A stretch of DNA of 37,815 nucleotides, taken from positions 1 through 37,815 of the forward strand of contig VEPJ01000001.1 in assembly GCA_012026925.1 (NCBI GenBank), in the 5' to 3' direction. The notes beneath the pieces were generated by a model. The model worked only from the letters and a program-made list of their open reading frames with translations, ran no database searches and was not told the origin of the DNA. Below, piece after piece: positions 1-7,981 of the stretch. The stretch comes from Gammaproteobacteria bacterium (GTDB taxonomy: Bacteria; Pseudomonadota; Gammaproteobacteria; Steroidobacterales; Steroidobacteraceae). Both the position numbers and the translations under genes were made by a program. Every line of letters begins with the position of its first letter. Position 1 is the stretch's first letter.

Positions 1-1
1 C

Positions 2-388
2 GACCGGGCCGGCAACGCACAGATCTACCGCGTGGATCTCGGTGGCTCGGGCGAGGCGCAGCGCGTCACGTTCACCAACGGCTATAACGCGCGCCCGCGC
101 GTCTCGCCGAACGGCCAGGAACTCGCGATGGTGACCCTCGACCGCGGCGGCTACCGCATCGCGGTGATGGACCTGAAGTCCCGCAACCTGCGCGTGCTGA
201 CCGACGGTCGGCAGGACGAGTCGCCCAGCTTCGCGCCGAACGGAGCCACGATCATTTACGCGTCCGAGAGCCGCGGCAACGGCGACCTCGCGATGGTCTC
301 GAGCGATGGTCGCTACCAGGAGCGACTGCGCTCCGACCAGGGCGACGTGCGCGAGCCCGTCTGGTCGCCGTACCCGCCGGGCGGATGA
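2..388 (+). CDS. tolB: TolB, C-terminal part (gene starts before the window)
   Basis: This is the last 128 codons of the periplasmic beta-propeller protein of the Tol-Pal system, which links the outer membrane to the TolQRA motor during cell constriction. The reading frame is open from base 2 and ends with TGA. The sequence shows the repeated propeller pattern of TolB: SDRAGN-like blade starts (here DRAGNAQIYRVD), 'RPRVSPNGQ', 'DESPSFAPNG' and the closing 'EPVWSP'. pal and cpoB follow directly, as in the classical tol-pal operon. The true start lies outside the window, so the signal peptide and the N-terminal domain that contacts Pal cannot be inspected. Confidence 0.95.
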   Translation, partial: DRAGNAQIYRVDLGGSGEAQRVTFTNGYNARPRVSPNGQELAMVTLDRGGYRIAVMDLKSRNLRVLTDGRQDESPSFAPNGATIIYASESRGNGDLAMVSSDGRYQERLRSDQGDVREPVWSPYPPGG

Positions 389-477
389 TCGGGCGTTGCA
401 GTTGTGGTAAAAGGCGCGCACTTTTCGCGGGGCCGTCTGCCGCCCCGGTGCCGGATCGAACAAGGAGTCTCCTCACC

Positions 478-1011
478 ATGAAGTTCATGCACGTCGTCGC
501 GGTCGCGTTACTCGCAGTCGGTCTCACCGCTTGCCAGAAACCGAAGCAGACGAAGCCCACGGAACAGCCGCCCGCGGCGGCGGAGGCGGGCGGGACGAAG
601 ACCACGGGTCTCGGCGAGACGGGTGCGGGCAAGGGCTCCACGACGCTCACGGCCCAGCAGCAGGCACTGGCTGCACTGAAGAACATGAACCTCGTCTACT
701 TCGACTACGACAGCAGCGAGATTCCCTCGCAATACCTGTCCGTGGTCTCGGCCAACGCCGCTTACCTCGTCAAGTACCCGGCGGCGCGCGTGCGCCTCGA
801 GGGCCATACGGACGAACGTGGTTCGCGCGAGTACAACATCGGCCTCGGCGAGCGGCGCGCGCAGGTGGTACGCAAGGCCCTGCAGGCCCAGGGCGTGGCC
901 GATGCACAGATCACGACCGTGAGCTACGGCGAGGAGCGCCCCGCCGTCCCGGGGCACGACGAGGCGGCCTACGCGAAGAACCGCCGCGTCGAGTTCGCGT
1001 ACGCGCAGTGA
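478..1011 (+). CDS. pal: Peptidoglycan-associated lipoprotein Pal
   Basis: Pal is an outer-membrane lipoprotein that binds peptidoglycan and TolB. The product is 177 residues. A lipoprotein signal peptide ends in LTAC, with the lipidated cysteine at residue 19, followed by a Pro/Lys/Gly-rich linker to about residue 55. An OmpA-C peptidoglycan-binding domain follows, with 'VYFDYDSSEI', 'GHTDERGSREYN' and 'LGERRAQVVRKAL'; these carry the Asp and Arg that grip diaminopimelate in this family. I chose the ATG at 478 because AAGGAG (462-467) is well placed and the signal peptide starts there; the open frame extends further upstream without a good start. It lies 89 bp after tolB and 7 bp before cpoB. 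Confidence 0.97.
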   Translation: MKFMHVVAVALLAVGLTACQKPKQTKPTEQPPAAAEAGGTKTTGLGETGAGKGSTTLTAQQQALAALKNMNLVYFDYDSSEIPSQYLSVVSANAAYLVKYPAARVRLEGHTDERGSREYNIGLGERRAQVVRKALQAQGVADAQITTVSYGEERPAVPGHDEAAYAKNRRVEFAYAQ

Positions 1012-1018
1012 GCCGGCG

Positions 1019-1807
1019 ATGAAGTTCCGCGCAATCGCATTCACGGCGGCGGTCCTGCTCGCCTGGAGCGCGGCAAGCCATGCCACGGCGAGCAACAAGG
1101 AGCTCGAGGCCCGGGCCAACGAGATGGACGCGCGGCTCGCGGCAGTCGAGCGCGCCAACCAGACGCTCGTGCAGTTGCAGCAGCAGATCGAGGCGTTGCG
1201 CCAGGAGTTGCGTTCGCTGCGGGGCCAGATCGAGGAGACCCGCCACGATCTCGGCTCGCTGCAGCAGCAGCAGCGGGATCTCTACTCCGACCTCGATCGC
1301 CGGCTGTTGCTGATCGAGAACGGCGCGGGTCATCCGGCCGCGGCGTCAACCGGCGCGCCCGCGGCAGCCGGGTCCGCGACCCCCGATGCACCGGCGCAGC
1401 CGTCGGCCGACATCGTCGCCGCGGATGAATCGACCGTTTACGGCGATTCGTTTGCAGCGCTGAAAGCCGGGCGTTACGAGGAGGCTGCCAAGGGCTTCCA
1501 GCTGTACCTCACGAAGTACCCGGACGGCCCGCGCGCCGACAGCGCGACCTACTGGCTGGGCGAGGCGCAGTACGTGCAGCGGGACTACACGGGCGCGATC
1601 AGGTCCTTCCAGAAGGTCGTCTCGGGCTTCCCGGATTCCCGCAAGGTCCCGGACGCCATGCTCAAGGTGGGTTACTGCCAGTACGAGCTGAAGGCGTTCC
1701 GAAATGCCCGCGCCACGCTGCAGAAGGTCGCGGCAACGTTTCCCGGCACGGAACCGGCCCGGCTGGCCGAGGAGCGACTCGCCAAGATGGACGTCGAGGG
1801 GCGGTGA
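1019..1807 (+). CDS. cpoB: CpoB (YbgF), Tol-Pal coordination protein
   Basis: CpoB is a periplasmic protein that couples outer-membrane constriction to peptidoglycan synthesis by acting on TolA and PBP1B. The product is 262 residues. It has a signal peptide (positively charged start, hydrophobic stretch, likely cleavage after SHATA near residue 24), then a Gln/Leu/Arg-rich coiled coil at roughly residues 28-100 (the trimerisation and TolA-binding region). A low-complexity Ala/Gly/Pro linker leads to TPR repeats in the last 120 residues ('YGDSFAALKAGRYEEAAKGF', 'PRADSATYWLGEAQY', 'PDSRKVPDAMLKVGYCQ'). Length and domain order match the family. Its stop overlaps the queE start by 4 bp (GTGA), so the two are probably translationally coupled. 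Confidence 0.95.
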   Translation: MKFRAIAFTAAVLLAWSAASHATASNKELEARANEMDARLAAVERANQTLVQLQQQIEALRQELRSLRGQIEETRHDLGSLQQQQRDLYSDLDRRLLLIENGAGHPAAASTGAPAAAGSATPDAPAQPSADIVAADESTVYGDSFAALKAGRYEEAAKGFQLYLTKYPDGPRADSATYWLGEAQYVQRDYTGAIRSFQKVVSGFPDSRKVPDAMLKVGYCQYELKAFRNARATLQKVAATFPGTEPARLAEERLAKMDVEGR

Positions 1808-2445
1808 GCCGCGTCAAGGTTACTGAGACCTTCGTCTCGATCCAGGGAGAAGCGGACGCAGTCGGGTGGCCGACGCTGTTCGTGCGGCTCACGGGTTGTC
1901 CGCTGCGATGCGTCTACTGCGACACGCAATACGCCTTCCACGGCGGCGAGTGGCGCACCGTTGCCGAGCTGGTGGAAATCGCCCGGGGCAGCGGGGTGCG
2001 CCACGTCTGCGTCACGGGGGGCGAACCGCTCGCCCAGAAATCCTGTCTGGAGCTGTTGACCGCGCTGTCCGACGCGGGCCTCGCGGTCTCGCTCGAGACG
2101 AGCGGCGCCATGGATGTCGCGCCGGTGGATCCCAGGGTCAGCCGCGTCGTGGACATCAAGACGCCGGGATCGGGCGAGGCGGGGCGCAACCGCATGGAGA
2201 ATCTCCCTCGCCTCGGGGCGAAGGACCAGCTCAAGATCGTGCTTTGCTCTCGATCCGACTACGAGTGGGCGCGCGATCTCGTGCGGCAGCACGCGGCCAG
2301 GATCGGTTGCCAGGTGCTGTTCTCACCGAGCTGGGGACAGGTCGAGGCGCGTGACGTCGCGGAGTGGATTCTCGCCGATCGCCTCGACGTCCGGCTGCAG
2401 GTGCAGCTGCACAAGTATCTCTGGGGAAACGAGCCGGGAAGATGA
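1804..2445 (+). CDS. queE: 7-carboxy-7-deazaguanine synthase QueE
   Basis: QueE is a radical-SAM enzyme that converts 6-carboxytetrahydropterin to 7-carboxy-7-deazaguanine in queuosine (preQ0) biosynthesis. The product is 213 residues. The N-terminal 'FVSIQGE' is a QueE hallmark, and the [4Fe-4S] cluster cysteines are C32, C36 and C39 in a CxxxCxxC arrangement. 'VTGGEPL' near residue 75 is the SAM-binding GGE motif. The C-terminal '[11 protein letters not shown]' is also typical of the family. The start is a GTG at 1804 inside the cpoB stop; the queC start overlaps its stop (ATGA). Placing queE-queC directly behind tol-pal is common in gammaproteobacteria. Confidence 0.96.
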   Translation: MSRVKVTETFVSIQGEADAVGWPTLFVRLTGCPLRCVYCDTQYAFHGGEWRTVAELVEIARGSGVRHVCVTGGEPLAQKSCLELLTALSDAGLAVSLETSGAMDVAPVDPRVSRVVDIKTPGSGEAGRNRMENLPRLGAKDQLKIVLCSRSDYEWARDLVRQHAARIGCQVLFSPSWGQVEARDVAEWILADRLDVRLQVQLHKYLWGNEPGR

Positions 2446-3146
2446 CGGAGCCGGGTCACATGGCCGGCGTCGCGGGGCCAGCTGCCGTCGTTCTCGTCTC
2501 GGGCGGGCTCGATTCCGCGACTTGTCTCGCCATCGCCCGCGCCGGGGGATTCCGCTGCTTCGCGTTGAGCTTCGCGTACGGCCAGCGGCACGAGGCGGAG
2601 TTGCGCGCGGCGGAGCGCGTGGCCCGGTCGCTTGGGGCAGAGCAGCACCGCGTCATGAGCATCGACCTCGCTGCCTTCGGCGGCTCGGCGCTCACCGATC
2701 GCACCATCGCCGTCCCGGAGTCCGCCACGCCGGGCATCCCGGTGACCTACGTTCCTGCGCGGAACACGGTCTTTCTCTCGCTTGCGCTCGCGTGGGCCGA
2801 AGTCCTGCAGGCACGGGACATCTTCATCGGCGTCAACGCCGTCGACTACTCGGGCTATCCGGACTGTCGGCCGGAGTTCATCGCCGCGTTCGAGCGTCTC
2901 GCGAACCTCGCGACGCGCGCGGGTGTCGAGGGCTCCGAGCAGATCCGGATCCGGACGCCCCTGATCGACCTGAGCAAGGCCGACATCATTCGCAGGGGGC
3001 TTGCGCTCGGTGTGGATTTCGCGGCCACCGTGTCCTGCTACCAGGCGGACGACGACGGTCGCGCCTGCGGGCGCTGCGATTCCTGCCGCCTGCGTCGCGA
3101 GGGCTTCGTCGCGGCCAAGACCCCCGACCCGACCCGCTACCGGTGA
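2442..3146 (+). CDS. queC: 7-cyano-7-deazaguanine synthase QueC
   Basis: QueC is an ATP-dependent ligase that turns 7-carboxy-7-deazaguanine and ammonia into preQ0, the next step after QueE. The product is 234 residues. The PP-loop pyrophosphatase motif SGGLDS spans residues 20-25, and '[11 protein letters not shown]', 'VPARNT' and '[17 protein letters not shown]' are family motifs. The C-terminal zinc site is complete: C199, C209, C212 and C215. I chose the ATG at 2442, which overlaps the queE stop by 4 bp; the ATG at 2460 is a possible alternative that would shorten the protein by 6 residues without touching any motif. Confidence 0.96.
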   Translation: MTEPGHMAGVAGPAAVVLVSGGLDSATCLAIARAGGFRCFALSFAYGQRHEAELRAAERVARSLGAEQHRVMSIDLAAFGGSALTDRTIAVPESATPGIPVTYVPARNTVFLSLALAWAEVLQARDIFIGVNAVDYSGYPDCRPEFIAAFERLANLATRAGVEGSEQIRIRTPLIDLSKADIIRRGLALGVDFAATVSCYQADDDGRACGRCDSCRLRREGFVAAKTPDPTRYR

Positions 3147-3171
3147 TGCCCGGAGGCCGATCCGGTATCAT
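3143..3171 (+). promoter_or_regulatory. Candidate sigma70 promoter of tRNA-Lys
   Basis: GTGATG (3143-3148), a 17-bp spacer and TATCAT (3166-3171), followed by a GC-rich discriminator 18 bp before the tRNA 5' end. The -10 is good and the -35 is weak (3 of 6). The discriminator fits a stable-RNA promoter under stringent control, but that is inference. Confidence 0.35.
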
Positions 3172-3189
3172 TCGCGACCCTTCCCGGGC

Positions 3190-3265
3190 GGGCCGTTAGC
3201 TCAGTCGGTAGAGCAGCTGGCTTTTAACCAGTTGGTCGCGTGTTCGATTCACGCACGGCCCACCA
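3190..3265 (+). tRNA. tRNA-Lys (anticodon UUU)
   Basis: A complete 76-nt cloverleaf with an encoded CCA end. The acceptor stem GGGCCGT (3190-3196) pairs with ACGGCCC (3255-3261). The D-arm is GCTC/GAGC. The anticodon stem GCTGG/CCAGT has one G-U pair, and the loop CTTTTAA places the anticodon UUU at 3223-3225. The T-arm is GCGTG/CACGC with loop TTCGATT. The discriminator A is at 3262 and CCA at 3263-3265. A lysine tRNA behind queC is a common arrangement near the tol-pal cluster. Confidence 0.97.
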
Positions 3266-3433
3266 TCCTTGGATTCTTCCGTCCTCGATGCAGGGGCGCA
3301 GGACTGCGCCGGGCGCGGTCGTACCCCGGGTGTGAAAGCCCTGATTCTCGGCGCGGCCGTCGAGGGACTACGATTCGTCGCAGGCAGGAGCATCCTGCAA
3401 ACCAATTCCCCCACTCATCGCCTGGAGAAGAAC

Positions 3434-3970
3434 ATGAGACTCGTAGTCATTGGCTCGCTGGCCACCATCGCGCTCGCGATCGCGATGCCGGCGCTCGCCC
3501 AGAAGACCGTTGGAGAACACGTGGACGACGGTTGGATCACGACGGAGGTCAAGTCGAAGCTGCTGGTCGCCAAGGACGTCCCGTCGACCGACATCAACAT
3601 CGAAACCTACAGGGGCGTCGTGCTGCTGAGCGGGTTCGTCGTAAAGCAGTCGCAGATCGACACCGCCGTGAAGGTGGCCAAGGAGGTGAAGGGCGTAAAG
3701 GAGGTACGTAACGCTCTCTCTCTGCATCCGTCCACCACCGTCGGCACGAAGATCGACGACACCGCACTCGTGGCCAAGGTGAAGTCGGCCCTGATCGACA
3801 CCAAGGACGTCGAGGCCGGGCAGATCAACGTCGAAGCGCGTGGCGGCATCGTCCAGCTCGGTGGATTCGTGCAGTCGGCGGGCATGCGGGACCGCGCCAT
3901 GGCCGTGGCGCGCGGGGTCTCGGGCGTGAAGAGCGTCGTGGACGCCATGTTCGTGAAGCCGAAGGGCTGA
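3434..3970 (+). CDS. Periplasmic protein with two BON domains (OsmY-like)
   Basis: The product is 178 residues. It has a clear Sec signal peptide (MRLVV then a hydrophobic stretch, cleavage after PALA near residue 22), followed by two BON domains. The first covers roughly residues 30-97 ('DGWITTEVKSKLL', 'INIETYRGVVLLSGFV', 'VKGVKEVRNAL') and the second roughly 107-175 ('DTALVAKVKSALI', 'INVEARGGIVQLGGFV', 'VSGVKSVVDAM'). BON domains bind phospholipid or envelope surfaces, and OsmY-type proteins act in stress-linked envelope protection; the role here is inferred from architecture only. The ATG at 3434 is chosen because the signal peptide starts there and GGAGAAG lies at 3424-3430; the frame stays open upstream without signal-like sequence. 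A strong terminator follows, so it is probably monocistronic. Confidence 0.85.
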   Translation: MRLVVIGSLATIALAIAMPALAQKTVGEHVDDGWITTEVKSKLLVAKDVPSTDINIETYRGVVLLSGFVVKQSQIDTAVKVAKEVKGVKEVRNALSLHPSTTVGTKIDDTALVAKVKSALIDTKDVEAGQINVEARGGIVQLGGFVQSAGMRDRAMAVARGVSGVKSVVDAMFVKPKG

Positions 3971-3990
3971 TCGCCCGGGTCGATCAACCC

Positions 3991-4023
3991 GAGGCCCCGG
4001 CGACCCCGGGGCCTCGTTCATTT
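3991..4023 (+). terminator. Intrinsic terminator after the BON gene
   Basis: Perfect 10-bp stem GAGGCCCCGG (3991-4000) and CCGGGGCCTC (4006-4015) with a 5-nt loop, followed by GTTCATTT. The T-run is interrupted, but the stem is strong and sits 20 bp after the stop codon. Confidence 0.75.
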
Positions 4024-4103
4024 GCACGCCACCCCGTCCTTTGGTAAACGATGTCTGTGCCGAAGGGCGCCGATACCGATAACCAGATTCAGAGGGTGTA
4101 GCA

Positions 4104-6773
4104 ATGCGTCGTTTTCTCGCGAGCCCCCGGGGGCGGGGCTGGGTGCCGACCCGAGTTTCGCTGGCATCGCTGGTGGCCGTCGCGGTGGTGGCCGGCTGTT
4201 CCGACAGTTCCAATCCGCCCAAGTCGCCCGCCGTGGTCGAGCCGCCGCCGGTCAGCAAGCCGGCCGACATCATTTTTGCACCGGCCACAGGGCCGGTCGC
4301 AACGATCCGCCGTACGACCAGCGGGGTTCCGCATGTCAAGGCAGACGACCTGCAGTCCGCCGCCTTCGGCCTCGGTTACGCGCAGGCGCAGGACAACCTC
4401 TGCCTGCTGGCGGACTCGTTCCTGAAGGCCCGCGGCGAACGGGCGAAGTACCTCGGGCCCGGCCCCGGCAACATCCACATCATCAACGACTTCAGCTACA
4501 GGGCGCAGCACATCCGCAGCGGCGCGCTCGAAGACCTGTCGGTCATGGGTAACGAGAGCCGGGCGCTGATCTACGGCTTCACTGCGGGCTACAACAAGTA
4601 CCTCAAGGAGACGAGCCCGGCGAACTATCCGGCCGAGTGCCGCAACCAGCCGTGGGTGTTCCCGATCGAAGCGGAGGATCTCGTCGCTTATCTGCGCATC
4701 GTCGCGCAGTACGCCAGCGGCGCGAACTTCGTCACCGGCGTGATGTACCTCGCGGTGCCGCCCGGCGTGAGCCCGAACCCGGTCCCGGTCGCCGTCGCGG
4801 CGGCCGACCTCGAGCGATCGATGGGGCTCGGTGAGGCCACGACGCGGTTCGCCCGGAATTTCGCGTCGCAGCGCCACGACTTCACGGACATCGGCCTCGC
4901 GAGCAACGCGTGGGGCGTCGGTGGGACGCTTACCGAGACGGGGAAGGGCGCGCTGCTCGCGAACCCGCACTTCCCGTACACGGGCTCGCGCCGGTTCTAC
5001 GAGAGCCAGGTGACGGTGCCGAACTACATCAATTTCCACGGCGCCGGACTGGTCGGCTCGCCGATTCCGCAGATCGGCTTCAACCAGAACCTCGGCTGGT
5101 CCCACACCGTGAGTGCGAGCCGCCGCTTCACGCTCTACGAGCTCAAGCTCAAGGCCGGCGACAACCTCACCTACGTGAAGGACGGCAAGGAAAAGCCGAT
5201 CACCCAGGAAGTGATCACGATCCAGGTCGCGAACGGCACGCCGACGCCGACCAAGCTGCAGCGGACGTTCTACTACTCGGAGTACGGCCCGATGATCGCT
5301 GCCAATGCGATCAACAGCGCGCTGCCGGCATGGGGCGCGGTGGGCACCGCCTATACGTACCGCGACGCCAACGCCAACACGAACGACCTGCTCGCGACCT
5401 GGCTCAAGATGGCGCGAGCCACGACGCTCGACGAGCTGAAGGCCGTATTCCAGAACTGCGGCAGTACGCTGTGGGTCAACACCACGTACGCGGATGACAA
5501 GGGCAACGCCTTCTACACGGACAGCTCCTCCGTACCGAACCTGTCCGCCGAGGCGATCGCCGTGTTGAACCAGAAGCGCGCGGCCAGCCCAGCCTATGCG
5601 GCGCTCTTCAACGCGGGGCTGACCCTGCTCGATGGTTCCACGTCGCGGGACGACTGGATCGAAGGCACGTGCCACGGTCTCGTGCCATTCGCCCAGCGGC
5701 CGCAGCTCGTGCGCACGGACTTCGTGCAGAACTCGAACGACAGCCACTGGGCAACCAACCCGAAGGCGCCGCTCGAGGGCTACTCGCCGCTCTACGGCCC
5801 CGAGCGCTCGGCCTTGAACCCGCGCACCCGCATCGGCATCAACATGCTGCAGAACCCGGCCGCAAAGGGCTACGCCGCGGAAGCGCCGGCGGGCCAGGAC
5901 GGCAAGTTCAGCGCGCAGGACCTGATCCGGACCATCTACAACGACCGGTCCTGGTACTCGGAGGAGTTCCTGACGGAGCTGCGCGCGCGTTGCGACCTGA
6001 TCGGCGCCGGCGAGGTCAGCCTCGGCGGAGGGGCGACCCGCAAGGTTGATGCGGGTTGCGCGGTGCTCAAGACCTGGAGCGGCAACTACGACGCGAGCAG
6101 CATCGGAGCGCACGTATTCCGCGTCTTCATCGCGGACTACCGCAACAAGTTCGGCACCGACCTCACCAAGCCGTTCGACCCGGCGAACCCGGTCTTCACG
6201 CCATCCACGCCGAAGCCGGCGGACCCGGCCAACCTCGCGAACGACCCGATGCTGACGTCGCTCGCCGCGGGGCTGCAACGGCTCGACCAGGCGGGCATCG
6301 CATACAACGCGCGGTTCGGGACCGTGCAGGTGTTCCAGGCGTCGGGCGGCGTCCCGCCGGGCGGTACGGCCGTGAGCCTTGGCGCGTCCTTCCCGTGGCA
6401 CGGTGGAGACGGAACGATCGACGGGACGTTCAACGCCGTGCGCACGGTCGACTCGACGGTGGCGGAAGACACGCGCATCCCGCGCTACAACCCGGCGACG
6501 ATCGCCAACACCGTGGGGCTCTCGACGAAGCCCGGAGAGGGCTGGCTCGTCGCCTACGGGACGAGCTGGCACTTCGGGCTCGAGTTCACGGCGACGGGCC
6601 CGCGGGCTTACGGCCTGCTGAGTTATTCGGAATCGTCCGACGGCAGCTCGCCGTACTTCAACGACCAGCAGCGGCGCTACGCCGACGAGGATCCGCGGCC
6701 GATCCTGTTCAGCGAGGCCGACATCGCCGCGAATGTCCTGCCGGGCGGCACGGTCACGATCAAGGGAAACTGA
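4104..6773 (+). CDS. Penicillin acylase-family lipoprotein (aculeacin/AHL acylase type)
   Basis: This is an N-terminal-nucleophile amidohydrolase precursor of 889 residues, a normal size for the family. The signal peptide ends in a lipobox VAGC with the cysteine at residue 32, so the enzyme is probably lipid-anchored. The self-cleavage nucleophile is Ser267 in 'LASNAWGVGG'. Counting from that serine, His falls at beta-23 (H289, in 'ANPHFPY') and Val at beta-70 (V336, in 'GWSHTV'), the same spacing as the catalytic residues known for PvdQ-type AHL acylases. 'SRRFTLYELKL' and 'NSNDSHW' are also typical of the aculeacin A/AHL acylase branch. Likely reaction: hydrolysis of an amide-linked acyl chain. 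The substrate (acyl-homoserine lactone, lipopeptide or other) cannot be read from sequence. It is flanked by terminators and is probably monocistronic. Confidence 0.88.
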   Translation: MRRFLASPRGRGWVPTRVSLASLVAVAVVAGCSDSSNPPKSPAVVEPPPVSKPADIIFAPATGPVATIRRTTSGVPHVKADDLQSAAFGLGYAQAQDNLCLLADSFLKARGERAKYLGPGPGNIHIINDFSYRAQHIRSGALEDLSVMGNESRALIYGFTAGYNKYLKETSPANYPAECRNQPWVFPIEAEDLVAYLRIVAQYASGANFVTGVMYLAVPPGVSPNPVPVAVAAADLERSMGLGEATTRFARNFASQRHDFTDIGLASNAWGVGGTLTETGKGALLANPHFPYTGSRRFYESQVTVPNYINFHGAGLVGSPIPQIGFNQNLGWSHTVSASRRFTLYELKLKAGDNLTYVKDGKEKPITQEVITIQVANGTPTPTKLQRTFYYSEYGPMIAANAINSALPAWGAVGTAYTYRDANANTNDLLATWLKMARATTLDELKAVFQNCGSTLWVNTTYADDKGNAFYTDSSSVPNLSAEAIAVLNQKRAASPAYAALFNAGLTLLDGSTSRDDWIEGTCHGLVPFAQRPQLVRTDFVQNSNDSHWATNPKAPLEGYSPLYGPERSALNPRTRIGINMLQNPAAKGYAAEAPAGQDGKFSAQDLIRTIYNDRSWYSEEFLTELRARCDLIGAGEVSLGGGATRKVDAGCAVLKTWSGNYDASSIGAHVFRVFIADYRNKFGTDLTKPFDPANPVFTPSTPKPADPANLANDPMLTSLAAGLQRLDQAGIAYNARFGTVQVFQASGGVPPGGTAVSLGASFPWHGGDGTIDGTFNAVRTVDSTVAEDTRIPRYNPATIANTVGLSTKPGEGWLVAYGTSWHFGLEFTATGPRAYGLLSYSESSDGSSPYFNDQQRRYADEDPRPILFSEADIAANVLPGGTVTIKGN

Positions 6774-6799
6774 TCGCCGCACAGCGGGGCTGAGACCGG

Positions 6800-6835
6800 G
6801 AGGCCGGGGCCACGAGCCCCGGCCTCTTCTTTTTC
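6800..6835 (+). terminator. Intrinsic terminator after the acylase gene
   Basis: Perfect 11-bp stem, GAGGCCGGGGC (6800-6810) and GCCCCGGCCTC (6816-6826), with loop CACGA, followed by the T-rich run TTCTTTTT. This is one of the best intrinsic terminators in the window. Confidence 0.88.
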
Positions 6836-6869
6836 CGGGCCGCGCTGGATTGCTGCGTCGCACGAGGAC

Positions 6870-6901
6870 TAGAATCGCGCATTAGTTTCATTTGCAATGA
6901 A
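6870..6901 (+). promoter_or_regulatory. Candidate promoter/operator region of the tyrosine catabolism operon
   Basis: A -10-like TAGAAT lies at 6870-6875. Twelve bases downstream is a perfect AT-rich palindrome, TTCATT-TGC-AATGAA (6887-6901), placed around the expected transcription start and ending 21 bp before the hppD ATG. It stands out against the GC-rich surroundings. The -35 is not clear: TTGCTG at 6850 leaves only 14 bp of spacer. A repressor operator is inferred from position and symmetry; the binding protein is unknown. Confidence 0.42.
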
Positions 6902-6922
6902 TGAGGCGCGAGGAGAGCGGCC

Positions 6923-7969
6923 ATGGCCGACCTGTTCGACAATCCGATGGGCACCGACGGCTTCGAGTTCGTCGAATACACGGCGCCGGACCCGGTGCTG
7001 CTGCGGACGCTCTTCGAGCGCATGGGATTCCCGGTCACGGCGCGCCACCGCAGCAAGAACGTGACGCTGCACCGGCAGGGCGACGTCAACTTCGTGATCA
7101 ATGCCGAGCCCGGCAGCTTCGGCCAACGCTTCGCGCAGCAGCACGGTCCGTCCGCGTGCGCAATGGCGTTCCGGGTCCGCGACGCGGCCCGCGCCTTCAG
7201 GCGGGCCGTCGAACTCGGCGCCAGGCCGGTGTCCACGCCCGTCGGGCCCATGGAGTTGAACATCCCGGCCATCGAGGGGATCGGCGGCAGCCTGATCTAC
7301 CTCGTGGACCGCTACGGCGACCACACGATCTACGACGTCGACTTCCTCCCGGAGCAGCGGCCGGTCGTGAATCGCTCGGCCGGTCTCACGGTCATCGACC
7401 ACCTGACGCACAACGTGACGCGGGGGCGCATGGACCACTGGGCGGGCTTCTACGAGCGCCTGTTCAACTTCCGCGAGATCCGTTACTTCGACATCGAGGG
7501 TCGCAAGACGGGGCTCCTCAGCCGCGCGATGACGAGCCCGTGCGGCAAGATCCGCATCCCGATCAACGAGTCGCAGGACGACAAGTCGCAGATCGAGGAG
7601 TACCTGCGCGAGTACCGGGGGGAGGGCATCCAGCACATCGCGCTCGCGACGGACGACATCTACTCGACGGTGGACCAGCTGCGGCGCAACGGCATCGACT
7701 TCCAGGACACGCCCGACACGTATTACGAGGGCGTCGCTGCGCGCGTGGCGGGCCACGAGGAGCCGCTCGGCGAACTTGCGCGCCGCCGCATCCTGATCGA
7801 CGGCAGCCGCAAGGACGGGATCCTGCTGCAGATCTTCACGCGCAACGTGATCGGGCCGATCTTCTTCGAGATCATCCAGCGCAAGGGCAACGAAGGATTC
7901 GGTGAAGGCAACTTCCGTGCCCTGTTCGAGTCGATCGAGCTCGACCAGGAGCGCCGCGGCGTGATCTGA
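6923..7969 (+). CDS. hppD: 4-hydroxyphenylpyruvate dioxygenase
   Basis: This non-haem Fe(II) enzyme converts 4-hydroxyphenylpyruvate to homogentisate with loss of CO2, the second step of tyrosine catabolism. The product is 348 residues, typical of bacterial HPPDs. It has two VOC-fold halves. The catalytic C-terminal half shows the iron ligands H160 ('VIDHLTHNV'), H238 ('IQHIALAT') and E316 ('FFEIIQRKGNEGFGEGNF'), with the conserved Gly/Phe-rich C-terminal gate beside the glutamate. GAGGAGAG (6909-6916) is well placed before the ATG. It is the first gene of the hppD-hmgA-fah-aminotransferase operon and lies 12 bp before hmgA. Confidence 0.97.
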   Translation: MADLFDNPMGTDGFEFVEYTAPDPVLLRTLFERMGFPVTARHRSKNVTLHRQGDVNFVINAEPGSFGQRFAQQHGPSACAMAFRVRDAARAFRRAVELGARPVSTPVGPMELNIPAIEGIGGSLIYLVDRYGDHTIYDVDFLPEQRPVVNRSAGLTVIDHLTHNVTRGRMDHWAGFYERLFNFREIRYFDIEGRKTGLLSRAMTSPCGKIRIPINESQDDKSQIEEYLREYRGEGIQHIALATDDIYSTVDQLRRNGIDFQDTPDTYYEGVAARVAGHEEPLGELARRRILIDGSRKDGILLQIFTRNVIGPIFFEIIQRKGNEGFGEGNFRALFESIELDQERRGVI

Positions 7970-7981
7970 GGCGAGCGACCA

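Noticed and set aside
3295-3310. Palindrome GGCGCAG-GA-CTGCGCC behind tRNA-Lys
   Set aside because: Could be a 3' processing or termination hairpin, but there is no T-run and the loop is very small.
4089-6863. A 924-codon open frame antisense to the acylase gene
   Set aside because: Arginine-rich, no domain or signal, covers terminators at both ends; the + strand acylase is complete and convincing.
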